Assembly: GCA_963575745.1 (NCBI GenBank)
Contig: CAUYUJ010003991.1
Coordinates: 337,364 to 401,363 of the forward strand
DNA from: Prorocentrum cordatum
Lineage: Eukaryota; Sar; Dinophyceae; Prorocentrales; Prorocentraceae
Length of the DNA: 64,000 bases
Reading direction: 5' to 3'
The notes beneath the pieces were generated by a model, which saw only the letters and a list, made by a program, of their open reading frames with translations, had not been told where the DNA came from and made no database searches. Position numbers and translations under genes: made by a program. Positions 31,387 through 42,271 of this stretch are shown here, piece by piece. The first letter of the stretch is position 1, and each line of letters opens with the position of its first letter.

Positions 31387-32657
31387 CGGTGAAGTGTTCG
31401 GAAGTGGGCGAGGCCTGTCTAAGTCACCGTTCGCGAGCCTGGTGTCGGATGAGAATGCGCAACAGTCCATGCCGATCACGGAAATTGAGCAGCACCCCGG
31501 CCTCCACCGTAAGTCTGGGAATGAGGGTTTGGCCCGTAAGTGTGAAAGGAATTTTTGTCAACAAAGAAGGCCGTTGCACCACGACATGTCTCTTCCCGGA
31601 TGAAAGTTGGCAAGGCTTTCAAGCAGGCTCAGCATGTGGAGCTCCTTTCGTTTCAGCAGGTGGCAGCACATGACACGGTTTCGCAACAGCTGGCCTACCA
31701 TGTGGGCCAGATTTCTAAGCACCACGAAGAATGGCAGTCACAAGAGGGTGACTACAAGCAGGCGATCGAGTAGCTCCACATGGGATTACGAGGGCCTGAA
31801 CCAGCTGCTGTATCTGCCCCAGCGGTATGTGTATATAAAGACATATAGCAATGACGTGCTTTCAGGGAAATGACAGTTTGCTGACCTCAACCCAGATGAA
31901 GTTTTCGCTTTGTCAGAGTCTGTGGAACTATCCCAACAGGAAAAATGGAGCAACAGTTCGCACAGTAGCTCAACACCATGTTCGAGGAGACCGCACATAA
32001 TCTCTTTGGTTCTGTTAATGGACGCGCAAAGCAACTACGTGCCGAGCGTGACGAATAAACGACAAGGCTGGAAGGAACACAAATATGGGTGGGAAAAGAT
32101 GGAAGAGCACAGCCTTGGGGAGGTAACAAGGACGAGGAAAAGGATGGAGGAGCTGGAGACCAAACACCAGGATCAGCAGCAGCGGAACCTGAAGCAGCAG
32201 CGGGAGCCTCGCCATCAGGGTCGTCCCAAACGCAGGTTCATGAATCATTGCGAAAAGAGATCGGTGAACCTGCCTTCAGATCCACAGCCCCGGAGATCCT
32301 AAGGAACAGTCCTAAGCCGCCCCACCCGTTTGACAAGAGCGGGGGCGCATGCAAGTCGGGGCTTGATGTTCCTCTGGAAGGCCAAGGTGTCCCCCTGAAG
32401 ATCCCAGAGGCCAACGTGTGAAAAGAAGTCAAAGGAGAAGGTTCGGTGGTCATCACAGTCAATGGTCCGCCTTGGAATATCGCGGAGTGTGTGTTGCCGC
32501 AACTTTCTGCTTCCATCATTCTGGTTCAAGGGCGCAGGTTGATGCCGAGCCGTTTTTTGCAGGTGAAGAGGGCCACTTCGCAAGAAAGCTTGGCAGCTGT
32601 TCGGTGGACCAGCCGGCAGAACTGAGCATGGCAGGGCGTCGGCAGGTGCACTAAGAC

Positions 32658-33689
32658 TTGCCAGATGCCACATGGCAGCATGGGCTCCTGACGCTGGGTT
32701 GTTCTTCCCCGGGCGTAGGAGCCAGGGCAGCGCGCTGGTTTGCGTGTGCTCGCGACCTAGGTGTCTTCATGGTGGCGACTTGCTACCCGCATGTGGGAGT
32801 CGGCATGACACCTCGCAACTTCCAGATTATCCGTCTGTTGGGGGATTCAGCGCAACTTGACCAAGCCCCCCCCCCCCCCCCCTCTTTAAGTTCAGGACAT
32901 TGGAACAACTTTCCCGCGGCCATCGATGCAGTGTTCCCCCTGGGACTCTGACTAGGCGTCGCGCGTGGTGAACCCGATGCGCCATCGCATGCCGCTGGCG
33001 GCTGCGAATCCACGCTTGGCTTCTCTTTGACCCACAAGAGGTTAGAGAGGATAGTGGCAGATACACATGTTCTAGTGAATGTGCCAAGTGGCCCGCGTAG
33101 GCCAGTGCTTCTGCGGTTCCAACGCTCGTCTGGTGCCGAGTGCCTGGGAGTGCCCAAGCAATGCCAGCCGCCGCCAGGGAAGCGCATTCTTGGACTTCTG
33201 CCAGAGCTTGTAGGCGGAAGATATGCCGACATGAACGGGAGATTTGGCAGTCTTTTTTCCACGTTGGGCACAGCACCTCACGAGCAGCAACTTGCCCTAC
33301 GCGGGGAGCTACGTCAGGAAGTAGCAAATGTTTTGAATGAGGTATGCGACCAATGGAATGACCTCGCTTGGAAGGGCGTCTTGGCGCTCGCAGGATATGA
33401 TGCACCTGAGCTGACAGGTAGTACTGAGCCTGAGTGGGGGATGAATGCCCTCAGGGAAGTCTCACTCGCGCGCTCGCGCCGCAAGCTCGATCCACAGCGC
33501 GCGCTCTCATGGACTACTCGCCGACTTGGAGAGACCAGGACGCTTCATTTGGAGGGCAAGACTACGACGCGCTGGTATAAACTAATGAAGGACCCGGTGA
33601 TGCTGCCCAACAGGAAAAAATCCATGTTGGCGTTGTTGGGGGGATGTGGCCACGCTTTGGAACTCGATCCTCCACATTTGGCAGCCTGA
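32658..33689 (+). pseudogene. LINE I endonuclease remnant and linker
   Basis: Frame 3 reads FMVATCYPHVGVGMTPRNF, then a Pro run from poly-C, then SGHWNNFPA, which corresponds to the GDWN motif of apurinic-type endonucleases. After a TGA at 32949 it continues with RLERIVADTHVLVNV and GPRRPVLLRF, matching the closing D...H-RPV region with the His replaced. The 33100-33689 stretch is a long linker of unknown role. The endonuclease would nick target DNA, but the key residues are lost. Confidence 0.5.
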
Positions 33690-33920
33690 CCAAAACCCAT
33701 CATGATGTTGGGCTTGTCTGATTGCAGGGGGCGCCGGACTTCGCGCGGCGCACCCATGACTCGATTCCCGCACCCACCCCGAAGATTCGTTCTCGTGCAT
33801 GGAAGCAGTGGTTTGACGAGGCCATGCCAGAGTTGCGCATGGATATCTACTGGGCCAGCTGATACCCCGCATTCCGAAGTTTGAGGGCCACGCGGAGGAC
33901 TGTTTTGCGCGTGCGCGTCG

Positions 33921-34793
33921 TTGGGTGCGAGACTACAAGCAGAACGCGGCAGGTGGGGCAAGGCGTGGAGATGTGGCCCGGGTGTGCGCGAGCCCGCGTC
34001 GGATACTTGGCTTTGCGCGGCTATGGGGATTACTTTGCCAGATGGCATCATTTACCATAGCAAAAGGCTTAAATGGCGCACGTGCCGGCCCGGCTGGTGG
34101 CACCCCAGGCATTATTTTGTAGTGGATGAGCATGCCCTCGTCATCTTCGGCGAGGTGCTTCTTCTCATGGGAATGGTTGGTGCGGCCCAAATTTCACGTC
34201 AACGTCTCATCATTCAACTCATGCATGCGCCAGCGGGTGGGCGTCGTACCCTTGGCTTCTATCCAGCGCCGATTTGAATGTGTGGGAGATTTGGCAAGAG
34301 GAGACTCGAGCAATGAGAGGTCAAACGTGGTCTTGGCCCAGCTTGTCCTGTGGGGCATCATCGAGGCCCAGGAGATACAGAGCGGCGGCAAGCTCTGCCG
34401 GCAGAGGGCAGTGCTAACGCGGACTTGCATTACATGTCAGTGATATGGGAGTTGTTGCAGTTCTACATGCATTTGCAATGGGACCATATCATTGCGAATG
34501 TGACCCTGGCAGATTGCCCGATTGCGGCGGGGCGGCATTCGTTATCTACTTATGCGTGGCAGAGACGACCGAAGTATGGGTAGGTTCTCATGGTCCTCAT
34601 GCGCCCGGGGCGTGGCATTGTCGCAGGGGTTTCTGGCGCGACTTTCGAGGCGAAGTTGGCGTTGCTACCTATGATTGGGGAAGAGATGCGCGGCGGGCCA
34701 GGGGGCGGATCCATGTTATCGCTACGCGCCGGCGACCTGTCGCAACGCAAATGGGGGCCAGGCATCCTGGAGGTGCTTCAGTTGATGAACTAA
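33921..34793 (+). pseudogene. LINE I reverse transcriptase remnant
   Basis: Frame 3, broken by stops at 34275, 34581 and others. It shows GGRRTLGFYP (about 34222-34260, RT motif 2a), SVIWELLQFYMHL (about 34440, motif A with the catalytic Asp as Glu) and RGIVAGVSGATFEAKLALL (about 34610, motif B). No intact YxDD motif follows, so the enzyme is dead. Confidence 0.55.
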
Positions 34794-34882
34794 GGCGCGC
34801 GCAGAGTAAGACGCATGCCACAGGAAGAACTGCCCCCCCCCCCCCCCCCCGGCCACGCACAAGCTGAGCATGACGGCGCTGA

Positions 34883-35590
34883 GTGGCAGGGCGATGTTGT
34901 TGGCGAGAAACAGCTCTTGGCATTATGGGTGGTCCTAGAGAGTGCGTCATCAGGAATCTAGGCATCGACTGCGCTGGCGGGAAGCACAAGGCCCACCCGA
35001 AGGCTCACAGCACGCGAGCTCCAAGGTGGATGAAGATGGCGGCCGCGCGCAGGAAGCTCGAAAACGTGAAGATGACCAACAAGGGCCACAAGTCGAGACT
35101 TGCAGTTGTCAGCGCAGCTCCAAATGTGGTGTATGGCGCGGAGGTCAACGCGTTCAGCCCAGCTCAGATGCCCCGACTCAGGTCTCATATGTCAACGTCT
35201 CGTGGGCAAAGTATGCGCGGATTGAACATGGAGTTTGGCTGGGCATCGTCTAAGGTTAAGGACCAAGTGCATGTGGCGCCCGCTAGAATCGAGAGATATT
35301 GCGCTGAATGGTGGATGTCCACTGCGACGAGGGGAGATCTGCGACCTATGCGCGCTGATGCACTGGGAGTTGAACGGCTGGCCAAGTTGCGCAGAACAGC
35401 CATGGCCAGGTTGCATCCAAACACCGCTAATACATTTCGGCTTGACGAGAGTCGGAGCCCAATAAGTGACCTTCTCCTGTGGTGTCGCGAGGTTGGTCGG
35501 CCCCTGGAGGGCCCATCTGAGTTTCGGGGTCGCAGAGGTCATTTGCTGGGTGCCACCACCCCAGCCCCGCTTATTTTTGTTAAAACCTAA
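34883..35590 (+). pseudogene. LINE I post-RT region
   Basis: IRNLGIDCAGGKHK, then spaced Arg residues, VYGAEVNAFSPAQMPRLR and GLNMEFGWASSKVK follow the pattern of the region between RT and the zinc-binding tail in dinoflagellate LINEs. It is in frame 2, whereas both neighbours are in frame 3. The change at its 5' side is next to an 18-20 nt C run. Confidence 0.55.
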
Positions 35591-35598
35591 GCAGTTTG

Positions 35599-36299
35599 AG
35601 CAGCAATATAGGGACGTTCGAATCCAGAATGTCGTGAGAGCGGCTTGCGAAGCCCACCCCAACCCTGGCCCAGAGGCGTTCTTGAGTCAGGGCGCGTGGT
35701 CGGAGCTTTGCTTGAAAACGCTGAACAGCAACCGCCACCTCGCCCACGACCGGGCCCATTGCTGCAGGCAGATTTTTGGCGGGCGTGTCCCCTCAGCGTC
35801 TGACTTCAAAAAGTGGGGTTACAGCGTGGACCCTCTGTGCCCTCATGGATGCGGGGAGGAAGTCACGGTCTCCCACCGGTGTTTTGAATGCAATTTTGAC
35901 AGGGAAGCCAAAGCTTACATTTTTCCGGATGGCGTCTTGCAGGAAGCTTTCGCAGCAGGCCCCACCAGTCTTCTGGTGTCCAGGTGCAGGTTGGCTCGGA
36001 TTGATGTGCCTGCCCCGTCCGAGACCTGCGCCATTTGCTACATCAAGGATGGTGTGCAGGTAGAGCTGTTGGAGTTCGACCCCGATGATCGGTTGTGTGA
36101 AGATGGCTCCTTCCTCAGACCTAATGGGGCTAGGGCGGGTTGGGGCGTTGCGCGCTCGTCCGTGGCAGGAGACCAGATCCGAAGAATATATGGGGGTGAG
36201 CCAGACGCGCCAGGGCAGAGCCCTGCCGTTGGCGAGCGCAGCGCTATTATGCAAGCGCATGTGCACATCGAGCAGACGTCTGGAGCCATGAGGCCCTGA
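35599..36299 (+). pseudogene. LINE I zinc-binding tail and RNase H N-part
   Basis: LCPHGCGEEVTVSHRCFEC (about 35837-35893) is a CCHC zinc-binding motif of the zf-RVT type. It is followed by a type I RNase H start with EDGSFLRPNGARAGWGV (catalytic Asp about 36099) and GERSAIMQA (catalytic Glu about 36232). RNase H degrades element RNA after reverse transcription. A TGA at 36297 interrupts it. The C-terminal part of the domain reappears 390 bp downstream in the same frame. Confidence 0.7.
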
Positions 36300-36302
36300 G
36301 GC

Positions 36303-36956
36303 GTGGATTTGAAGGCCCTGCTTAGGGCCCCGTCTTCCCTGTTTTTTGCCCTGGGCCCAAACAACGACTGCGGTCACTTTCGGAGGCAGGTTGCGCGAGA
36401 GTTGGGCCCCTCGAGCTGTGCCAGTTACCACAAAGTGCCATGGTGCCAACATCGCAGGGCGAATTTCGTGGGGGAAAAGATTGGGTGGGCCCAGGACGTC
36501 CTGGAGAATTTCGTTCCGGATTTCGAGGTGAATTTTGTGCGGGCTTCATTTTGGCCACGTATGAATACCAAAAAGAACCCACGCGAAAGTAACTTCGTTT
36601 GTCGCTCGCCGTTTCGGGCAACATTCCATGCAGAAATCGACGCAGAAATCCGCTGCAGCACGTATGCAAGGCCGGCACAATGAAACGTGATGGTCCACTG
36701 GGAGGAGAGCGAGGCTGCCGACGCGGCCGACCTGCGGGACATCCGCGGGAACAAGGCCGCGGACTGGCTGGCAGGACCAGGCTCCCGCAGGCAAGAGTTT
36801 GACCAGGCAGCCATCGATGTGCTCAGCGCAGCGCAGAAATCATTCAGGGCCTTGTTTTTTGGCATGGATAAAATCCTCGCCCTGTCCCCCCCCGCCCTCC
36901 GAATTTTATTCAGATCAGCAAGGGATTTGTACGTCCTCGCCGAGGTAGGCCCATGA
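36303..36956 (+). pseudogene. LINE I RNase H insertion and C-part
   Basis: Frame 3 is open from 36303 to 36683 but unlike RNase H; it appears to be inserted or diverged sequence. After the stop, VMVHWEESEAADAAD and IRGNKAADWLAG (about 36690-36772) match the C-terminal RNase H region with its last catalytic Asp. The final residues to 36956 are the element's C-terminus. Confidence 0.55.
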
Positions 36957-36960
36957 ACCC

Positions 36961-37485
36961 ACATGTCCCTCGCGGGCGCGTGGATCATTGGATTTGGTTG
37001 TGCTGTTCAAGGAAGGCCTCTGCACTCACTAAGACCCCTGCCGAGCCTTGACCCCGTCCCTTCTCACTGTCGTGAGGGATCCCGATAAGTTCGGGCACCG
37101 CCTGCACGCGTCTTGGGTTGTGGGCTCGGGCTTCCCTGCGGTGTGGTGCACTCGATGTGGACATTGTGCGACGTCAAATTCTCTTTCTGTGGGGGGGAAT
37201 TGTGTAGAGAACCTCAAGTGTGAAAACAGAAGGCAGCTTATGAACGGTAGGCTTCCGATGTCACCATGTCTGCTGCACGGGACCTTTCAGTCAATCACCG
37301 TGTGTTGGGCATGTGCAAGTGTTTTGCGTCTTTGTCCCCTGATCTGGGCTAGTGCCCAAGTGATGTGTTGCGCATGCATGACTCACCGCTGCTGCTTTCT
37401 CTGGGTCTTTATAGTAGTAGGAGGAGGAGGGGGGGAGGAGGAGGCAAAGGAGGAGGAGGAGGAGGAGAAGGAGTAGGAGGACGAT
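36961..37485. other. No gene seen
   Basis: Mixed-composition sequence, possibly 3' UTR of LINE I, ending in a (GGA)n tract at about 37420-37475. Confidence 0.5.
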
Positions 37486-37489
37486 AACA

Positions 37490-37700
37490 ATGAGGATGAG
37501 GGGGAACAGCGCAATAAGGAAAACGATGATAGTAACCATAAGAAGAATACTAGTAATAATAATAATAATAATACCAATAATAATACTAATACTAATAATA
37601 ATAATAATCATAATAATAATAGCAATAATAATAATATTACTAATACTACTACTACTACTACTACTAATAATAATAATAATAAGGTAATCATCGTAGTAAC
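37490..37700. repeat. (AAT)n-rich microsatellite
   Basis: AAT/ATA/TAC triplets. It is one of the few strongly AT-rich tracts in the window. Confidence 0.93.
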
Positions 37701-38884
37701 ACTAATGCTCGTATTCGTAATTCGTAAAACGAGGAAGAAAAGGAGGAAGAGGAGGAAAAGGAGGGAGGCAGAAGGCAGGGAGGGAGGACAATGGAGGCAT
37801 GCTGCGAGGAGCAGGGCGACGGAAGGACGCGTCGGGGAAGAGGATCAGGAGAATACGGAGAAAGAAGAGGAGGAGGAGGAGGAGGAGCCTGCGTTCCTGT
37901 GCCACAGCACTGGAAACCGAAGGTGTTCCGCAGCCTCGCGGGCCCGGCGGGGGAGCCTGCGGACTTGAGCCGCGCGCTGGCCAGCGAGGCAGGGCGGCGT
38001 GAGCCTTGCTGTCGTCGTCGTGGTTGGTCGCGGTCGCGGTCCTGGTCGCGGTCGCGGTCCTCGTCGCTTTCCTGCTCGTGCTGATCATTCCTTGCTGCTC
38101 CTGCTGATATCCCTTCTTCCCCTCACTCCTTGTCATTCTTCTGCTCCTTCCCTGCTTCCCTTTCTTGTTCACTCTTTCTGCTCCTCATTTGCCTCCTCCT
38201 CCCCCTCATCATCAGTCATAAGATTCGGGAGGCTTGCGCCATCCGACCGGCCGCCATACAGTGGCTTCCGGATTCTGGTGTGTTGGCTGGCACGTCCCGT
38301 CGTGTTGCTCGCGCGGAGTCGTTTCTGATTCGTCCTCCTCCTCTTCCGCGTTTGCTGCGAGGCGTGTTGGGGGCCTCTGGTTATCTTGTGGGGGAGGGCT
38401 GCCGGGGTCCCTGTGGGTCCCCCCTCTTGGGCCTCTCTTGGGCCCCCCTTGGGGCCCTCTTGAGGTTTTGTTTGCCGCCTTGGGGCCTCTTGGGCCTGCC
38501 TTGTCCCACTCGTCCGTCGAGTCCTCTCATCTTCCCCTCATGTCATGCTTCCCCTGTTCGTCCTCACTGCTTCTCTCACGCTGCTGCCGCCTCTCCTCGC
38601 CCGTCATTCCTTTCCCTCCTCCCCCTCCTCACGCCTCGACCTCATCAGAGACCCTCCGTATCCTCATCATTCCTCCCCTTCTTCCGTTTCCTCTTAGTTC
38701 TCCGTTCTTTCCCTCTCCTCGTCGTTCTCCTTAGCTTCTCGCTGAGGGTCCTCCTCCGTCCTCTTCCTCGTCCACGTCTCTGTCCTCATCGTTGTGGTTG
38801 TTGGTCCTTGCAGTCGTTCGTCGTGGTCGTCGTCTCGGGTGTCCTCCTCCTCCTCCTCCTCCTCCTCATCCTCCTCACCGTGCA
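37701..38884. other. No gene seen; GGA, TCC and GGGCCTCTTGG sequence
   Basis: GGA-rich to about 37890, then mixed, pyrimidine-rich from about 38090. Degenerate GGGCCTCTTGGGCC units lie at about 38365-38500, and a TCC tract at about 38846-38876 ends just before the spliced-leader relic. Confidence 0.6.
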
Positions 38885-38906
38885 TCCGTAGCCATTTTGG
38901 CTCAAG
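38885..38906 (+). other. Retroposed dinoflagellate spliced leader 2 (perfect)
   Basis: All 22 positions match the DinoSL consensus (T at the variable first base, then CCGTAGCCATTTTGGCTCAA and a final G). The following bases are GCC, not a GT donor, so it is the 5' end of a trans-spliced mRNA that was reverse-transcribed back into DNA. Confidence 0.95.
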
Positions 38907-39213
38907 GCCAAATGGCGTTCCATTCGCTGCCTCAGCGGGGTAGGCTCCCGAGCGATCCAGCATCCAGTCGTATGCCGCCACAACCTCGGGTTAGCGGCCG
39001 CCCTTCCATATTGGCGCCCTCGCTGGGCAAGCTGTTGGCCTTCGCCGCGCTGTGCTGCACGGGGATCTTCCTTACAGTGGCTCGCGAGCCAAGCTGCCAC
39101 GCTCAGCTACCTCCTCTTGGGCCTGTGCCACAACCGCCACGTTCTGGACAAAAATCTCTGCAGGTGCTTGGCTTCCAGCTCCCGCTCCCGCCACGACCTG
39201 CTACTTCGACATC

Positions 39214-40531
39214 ATGTCGGCTGCCTCATCTGACCGAAGCCAATCCGCATCAAACGGACCCACGTTTCGCAGCAGACGCGAAGACCGCCAACATCGTCGC
39301 GACGAGCCTCGCCGCCCTGAACGTTTTGACGACCGCCAACCACGCCGTGAAGAGCCTCGCCGGGATGGGCGACGTGCAGCTCGAGAGCATCTCGGACACC
39401 CCGGCCACACGGGCTTCAGCAGCCAAGGCCACGCAGGTGTTCCCTCACGTGCTTCTGGTCGGAACGCCGCGAGACCGCCGCCCACCTCAGCGCGATCCTC
39501 AGAAAGATCAGGAGGCCGTGCCGCTGCCGAAGCCACCCCCGTGGCCATGGAAGATGAAGATATGCCACCGCATGATCTTCCGCATGCTGACCCGATCCTG
39601 GGCGCCGCCGACCCCTGGGCCAACGGCTCCTGGGCGCCGCCGACCCCTGGGCCAACTGGAACTTCAGCTCACAGCTTGCGCGCGACATCGAGCTGGCTCC
39701 GACATTCCTATCTCAAGAAGTCGCCGCCGCAGCCGCTGCACAAGCCGCGCCAGTTCATGGGCGCGCCGCACCTCCTCAAGAGCAGCAACCCACCCCTCCT
39801 GAGCGACATGAACCGCTTCCTGGAAGACCTGAAGAGCTTGACGTCGCCCTTCGTGAACTCATGCAACGTCAAGTCGCCGCAGCCGTTACTCGTTTTCAAG
39901 GCCAAGCCGACCAGTTACTCGCCGAATCTCGTGAAAGTTTCAGACATCCCGTGCAACAGCAGCTATCGCTACTGAATGAAGAGTTGACGCTCTACACGAC
40001 GAAGTTGCCCGCACCCGCAGAGAACAAGGCCGCCAAGCTGCTGAACACCAACGCATGTGGCAACATATCGACCAGATGCGCGACACGCTCGCCCTCGCCG
40101 AAGCCCAGGCGCCGATCGCTGACCTCCGCCGCCTTGCCGAGTGGGACCGACAGCCCGACCCGACGCTCTCCACGATCGGCAGCCAGCGTCTCATCGCGGC
40201 AAACCTGCTGCTCAACGACCTCCAGGAGTGGATCGCCGCTGGCAACCTGCAGCCAAGCCATGCCGAACTTCTCGGTGACTCACCTGCTCGCCGCTTCATT
40301 CTACAAGCCAAAGAAGATAAAGCTGTTGCAGTGCCTCGCGCCCTTGCCTTACCACGTGCCCTCCGAAACGCCGCTGGAAAGCGGAAAGGGTTTTCATCGA
40401 CAGGTATCACTGGGCAGCATTGCGACATACACTTCAATCCCGACGCGTCTCCCAAGCAGATCCGTACCGAAGTTCAAACACAGAAACCACTCCAGCTTAT
40501 GCAGCAACGATACCCTGGCACGAGATGGTGA
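39214..40531 (+). pseudogene. LINE II ORF1 (frameshifted)
   Basis: Starts at ATG 39214 (MSAASSDRSQSAS) in frame 1 with an Arg/Glu-rich N-terminus. A 32-bp tandem duplication (39600-39624 repeated at 39632-39656) shifts it, after which the protein-like sequence is in frame 3: DPWANWNFSSQLARDIELAP, then PEELDVALRELMQRQVAAAV, then LTLYTTKLPAPAENKAAKLL. Near 40045 it shifts again to frame 2 (MWQHIDQMRDTLALAEAQAP, LLGDSPARRFIL). This is the nucleic-acid-binding ORF1 product. It has no CCHC knuckle that I can see. Confidence 0.65.
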
Positions 40532-40742
40532 GCGTTCAGGAACGAATGCGAAATGCACGCTGGCTCAATGCCCATTGTCAAAATCTTGGTCAGGGGTCAG
40601 GCCGATCCGCCCATTACCCAGTGGAGCGACCAGGCCGCCGACCACCCGCAGTTCCAGCACATCGATCGCGGCAACATCACCACTTCCAGCCATGCGCCCT
40701 TCTGCCGACACGGAGTCGCCCACGTGGCGCCCCTAACCATCA

Positions 40743-41690
40743 TTGGGCTCCGCGGAGGGTTACGACGCCACCGAGTCGACCACTATCGCCACGTGGAACG
40801 CCAGAGCCTTCGTGTGCTACAAGAGCAAGCGCCGCCGTCGCAAGCAGGCCGCCCTTGCGGAGCACATGAAGCGCAAGTGCGTCATCACGCTGCAGGAGGT
40901 CCACGGCTCGGAGGCCATGCTCCGCACCTGGGTCGACACGCAGCCGTGCCCCTACAAGCTCTTCTTCTCTGAGTTCCCGCGCGCCGACGGCGACGACCCG
41001 ACTGCCGCGGGCGGCGTCGCTGCGCTCACCCCCTGGTTCACTCCGATGGAGATGGGGGCAGCTGCGGCCGAGCCATATCCCGCTATTCGCTCATGAAGAA
41101 CTCGTTCTTGGTCGAGTCCAGTTGGCGGCCGGCGCGCGCGCCGTCGCGCTCGCCACCTTGGTCCTTAGGAATGTGCATAATCACGAGATCGCCGATGCCG
41201 ACCGCCGCAAGGTCCAGCTGGCTTGGGAGCTGCGTCGCACCTGCATCGCATGCGCACCTTCATCGCGATCGGGGACTTCAATGTAGCTAGCCGCCCGCCG
41301 CCGAGCTTCCTGCAGCCGCAGCCGCGGCGCGCCAGGCTGGCGCTGGGCAACGGCATGCGTCAGCAGCAGTCCTTCTGGAAGTCCCTCTTCGACTCCATGC
41401 TTGAAATCTAGACCGAGCCCCCCGCGCGCCTCAGCCGCTCGGACATCGCAGCCGCGACCATCGACCGCATCTTCGCCAGCCCGCCCTCGCGCGCCACCCA
41501 GGAGCTCTCGATCCACGCGAGCGTGGTGCACGACGCCGCGTTGCTCTCGGGCCATCGCCTTAGCGACCGCGCTATCGTCACTTTCTTGATCGGCATCAGG
41601 CCGCGCACCCCGCAGGACGAGCAGGCCATCCACCCTTCGATCTCTCGCGATCCGAATTGCGCCATTTACCTCCAGAAGCCCCTGGAAGCC
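40743..41690 (+). pseudogene. LINE II apurinic-type endonuclease
   Basis: Frame 3 opens with TIATWNARAF (TWN motif) and VITLQEVHGSEA (catalytic Glu, about 40894). After a TGA at 41094, frame 1 carries EELVLGRVQLAAGARAVALA and LVLRNVHNHEI. Frame 3 returns with FIAIGDFNVA (GDFN, about 41263) and, after a TAG at 41409, TIDRIFASPP and HRLSDRAIVTF, where the usual SDH is SDR. The enzyme nicks target DNA to prime reverse transcription. This copy is inactive from stops and loss of the final His. Confidence 0.75.
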
Positions 41691-42194
41691 ACCAACTTCA
41701 AATGCGCCTCGTTGGACAGCGGATGGCGCGCCCAAAAGCGCCTCATGACGGAGGCCGCCCAGCTGGTTCGCGATGATTGGGCCCGCCGTTCTACTGGGGG
41801 CCCCAACGAGACAGGCCCCCCGGCTGGCATGGTCTACGCGATGCGCCCCCCCTCTCCCGAGCTGTGTGGCGCCGAGACTTTCAGCTGGCCCGCAGAGTTG
41901 CCTCCGCGACCGAGCTCGGCGCCAAGTTCGTCAACGTTTCCGAAGGCATCATCGCGATCAACGAGCCTGCTGTCTTCGCCGCACTCGCTTCGCAGCTCAA
42001 CCGCGACTTCGAGGCGCGGCAACTCTCTCTTGCGCAGCCGCACAGCGCCCCCCTGGGCACGCTGGCGCCCGGGCCCCAGAGGAGCTCCGTCAGGTCCTTC
42101 GGACCGCCCGGCGTCGGGCTCTCCCATGGGCACCCTGGAAGCGCCGTCTCGCCCTGCAGGGAATCATGGTCACGGGCCCAGACGGCCCCAAGAT

Positions 42195-42196
<2 letters not shown>

Positions 42197-42264
<68 letters not shown>
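42197..42264. repeat. (GA)n microsatellite inside LINE II
   Basis: About 34 GA dinucleotides with one GATA interruption, between the endonuclease and RT parts of ORF2. Confidence 0.95.
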
Positions 42265-42266
<2 letters not shown>

Positions 42267-42271
42267 GCTCG

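Larger units (their letters stand above)
31037..36960 (+). mobile_element. LINE copy I, SL-headed, old and heavily mutated
   Basis: Starts at the spliced-leader relic and contains, in order, a zinc-finger ORF1 remnant, an endonuclease remnant (about 32.7-33.1 kb), a degenerate RT (about 34.2-34.8 kb), the post-RT region (34.9-35.5 kb), a zinc-binding segment and a split RNase H (35.6-36.96 kb). Most coding is in frame 3, with excursions to frame 2 and several stops. A run of C (34831-34850) sits at one frame change and another (about 32867-32881) sits inside the endonuclease. The 3' end is set where recognisable coding stops. Confidence 0.75.

Noticed and set aside
35600-35640. tRNA-like T-loop word GTTCGAATCC
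   Set aside because: No cloverleaf can be built around it, and it lies inside LINE I coding sequence.
31037-38906. The two spliced-leader sequences as SL RNA genes
   Set aside because: In an SL RNA gene the leader is followed by a GT splice donor. Here it is followed by TCC and GCC, and each is followed by LINE coding sequence.
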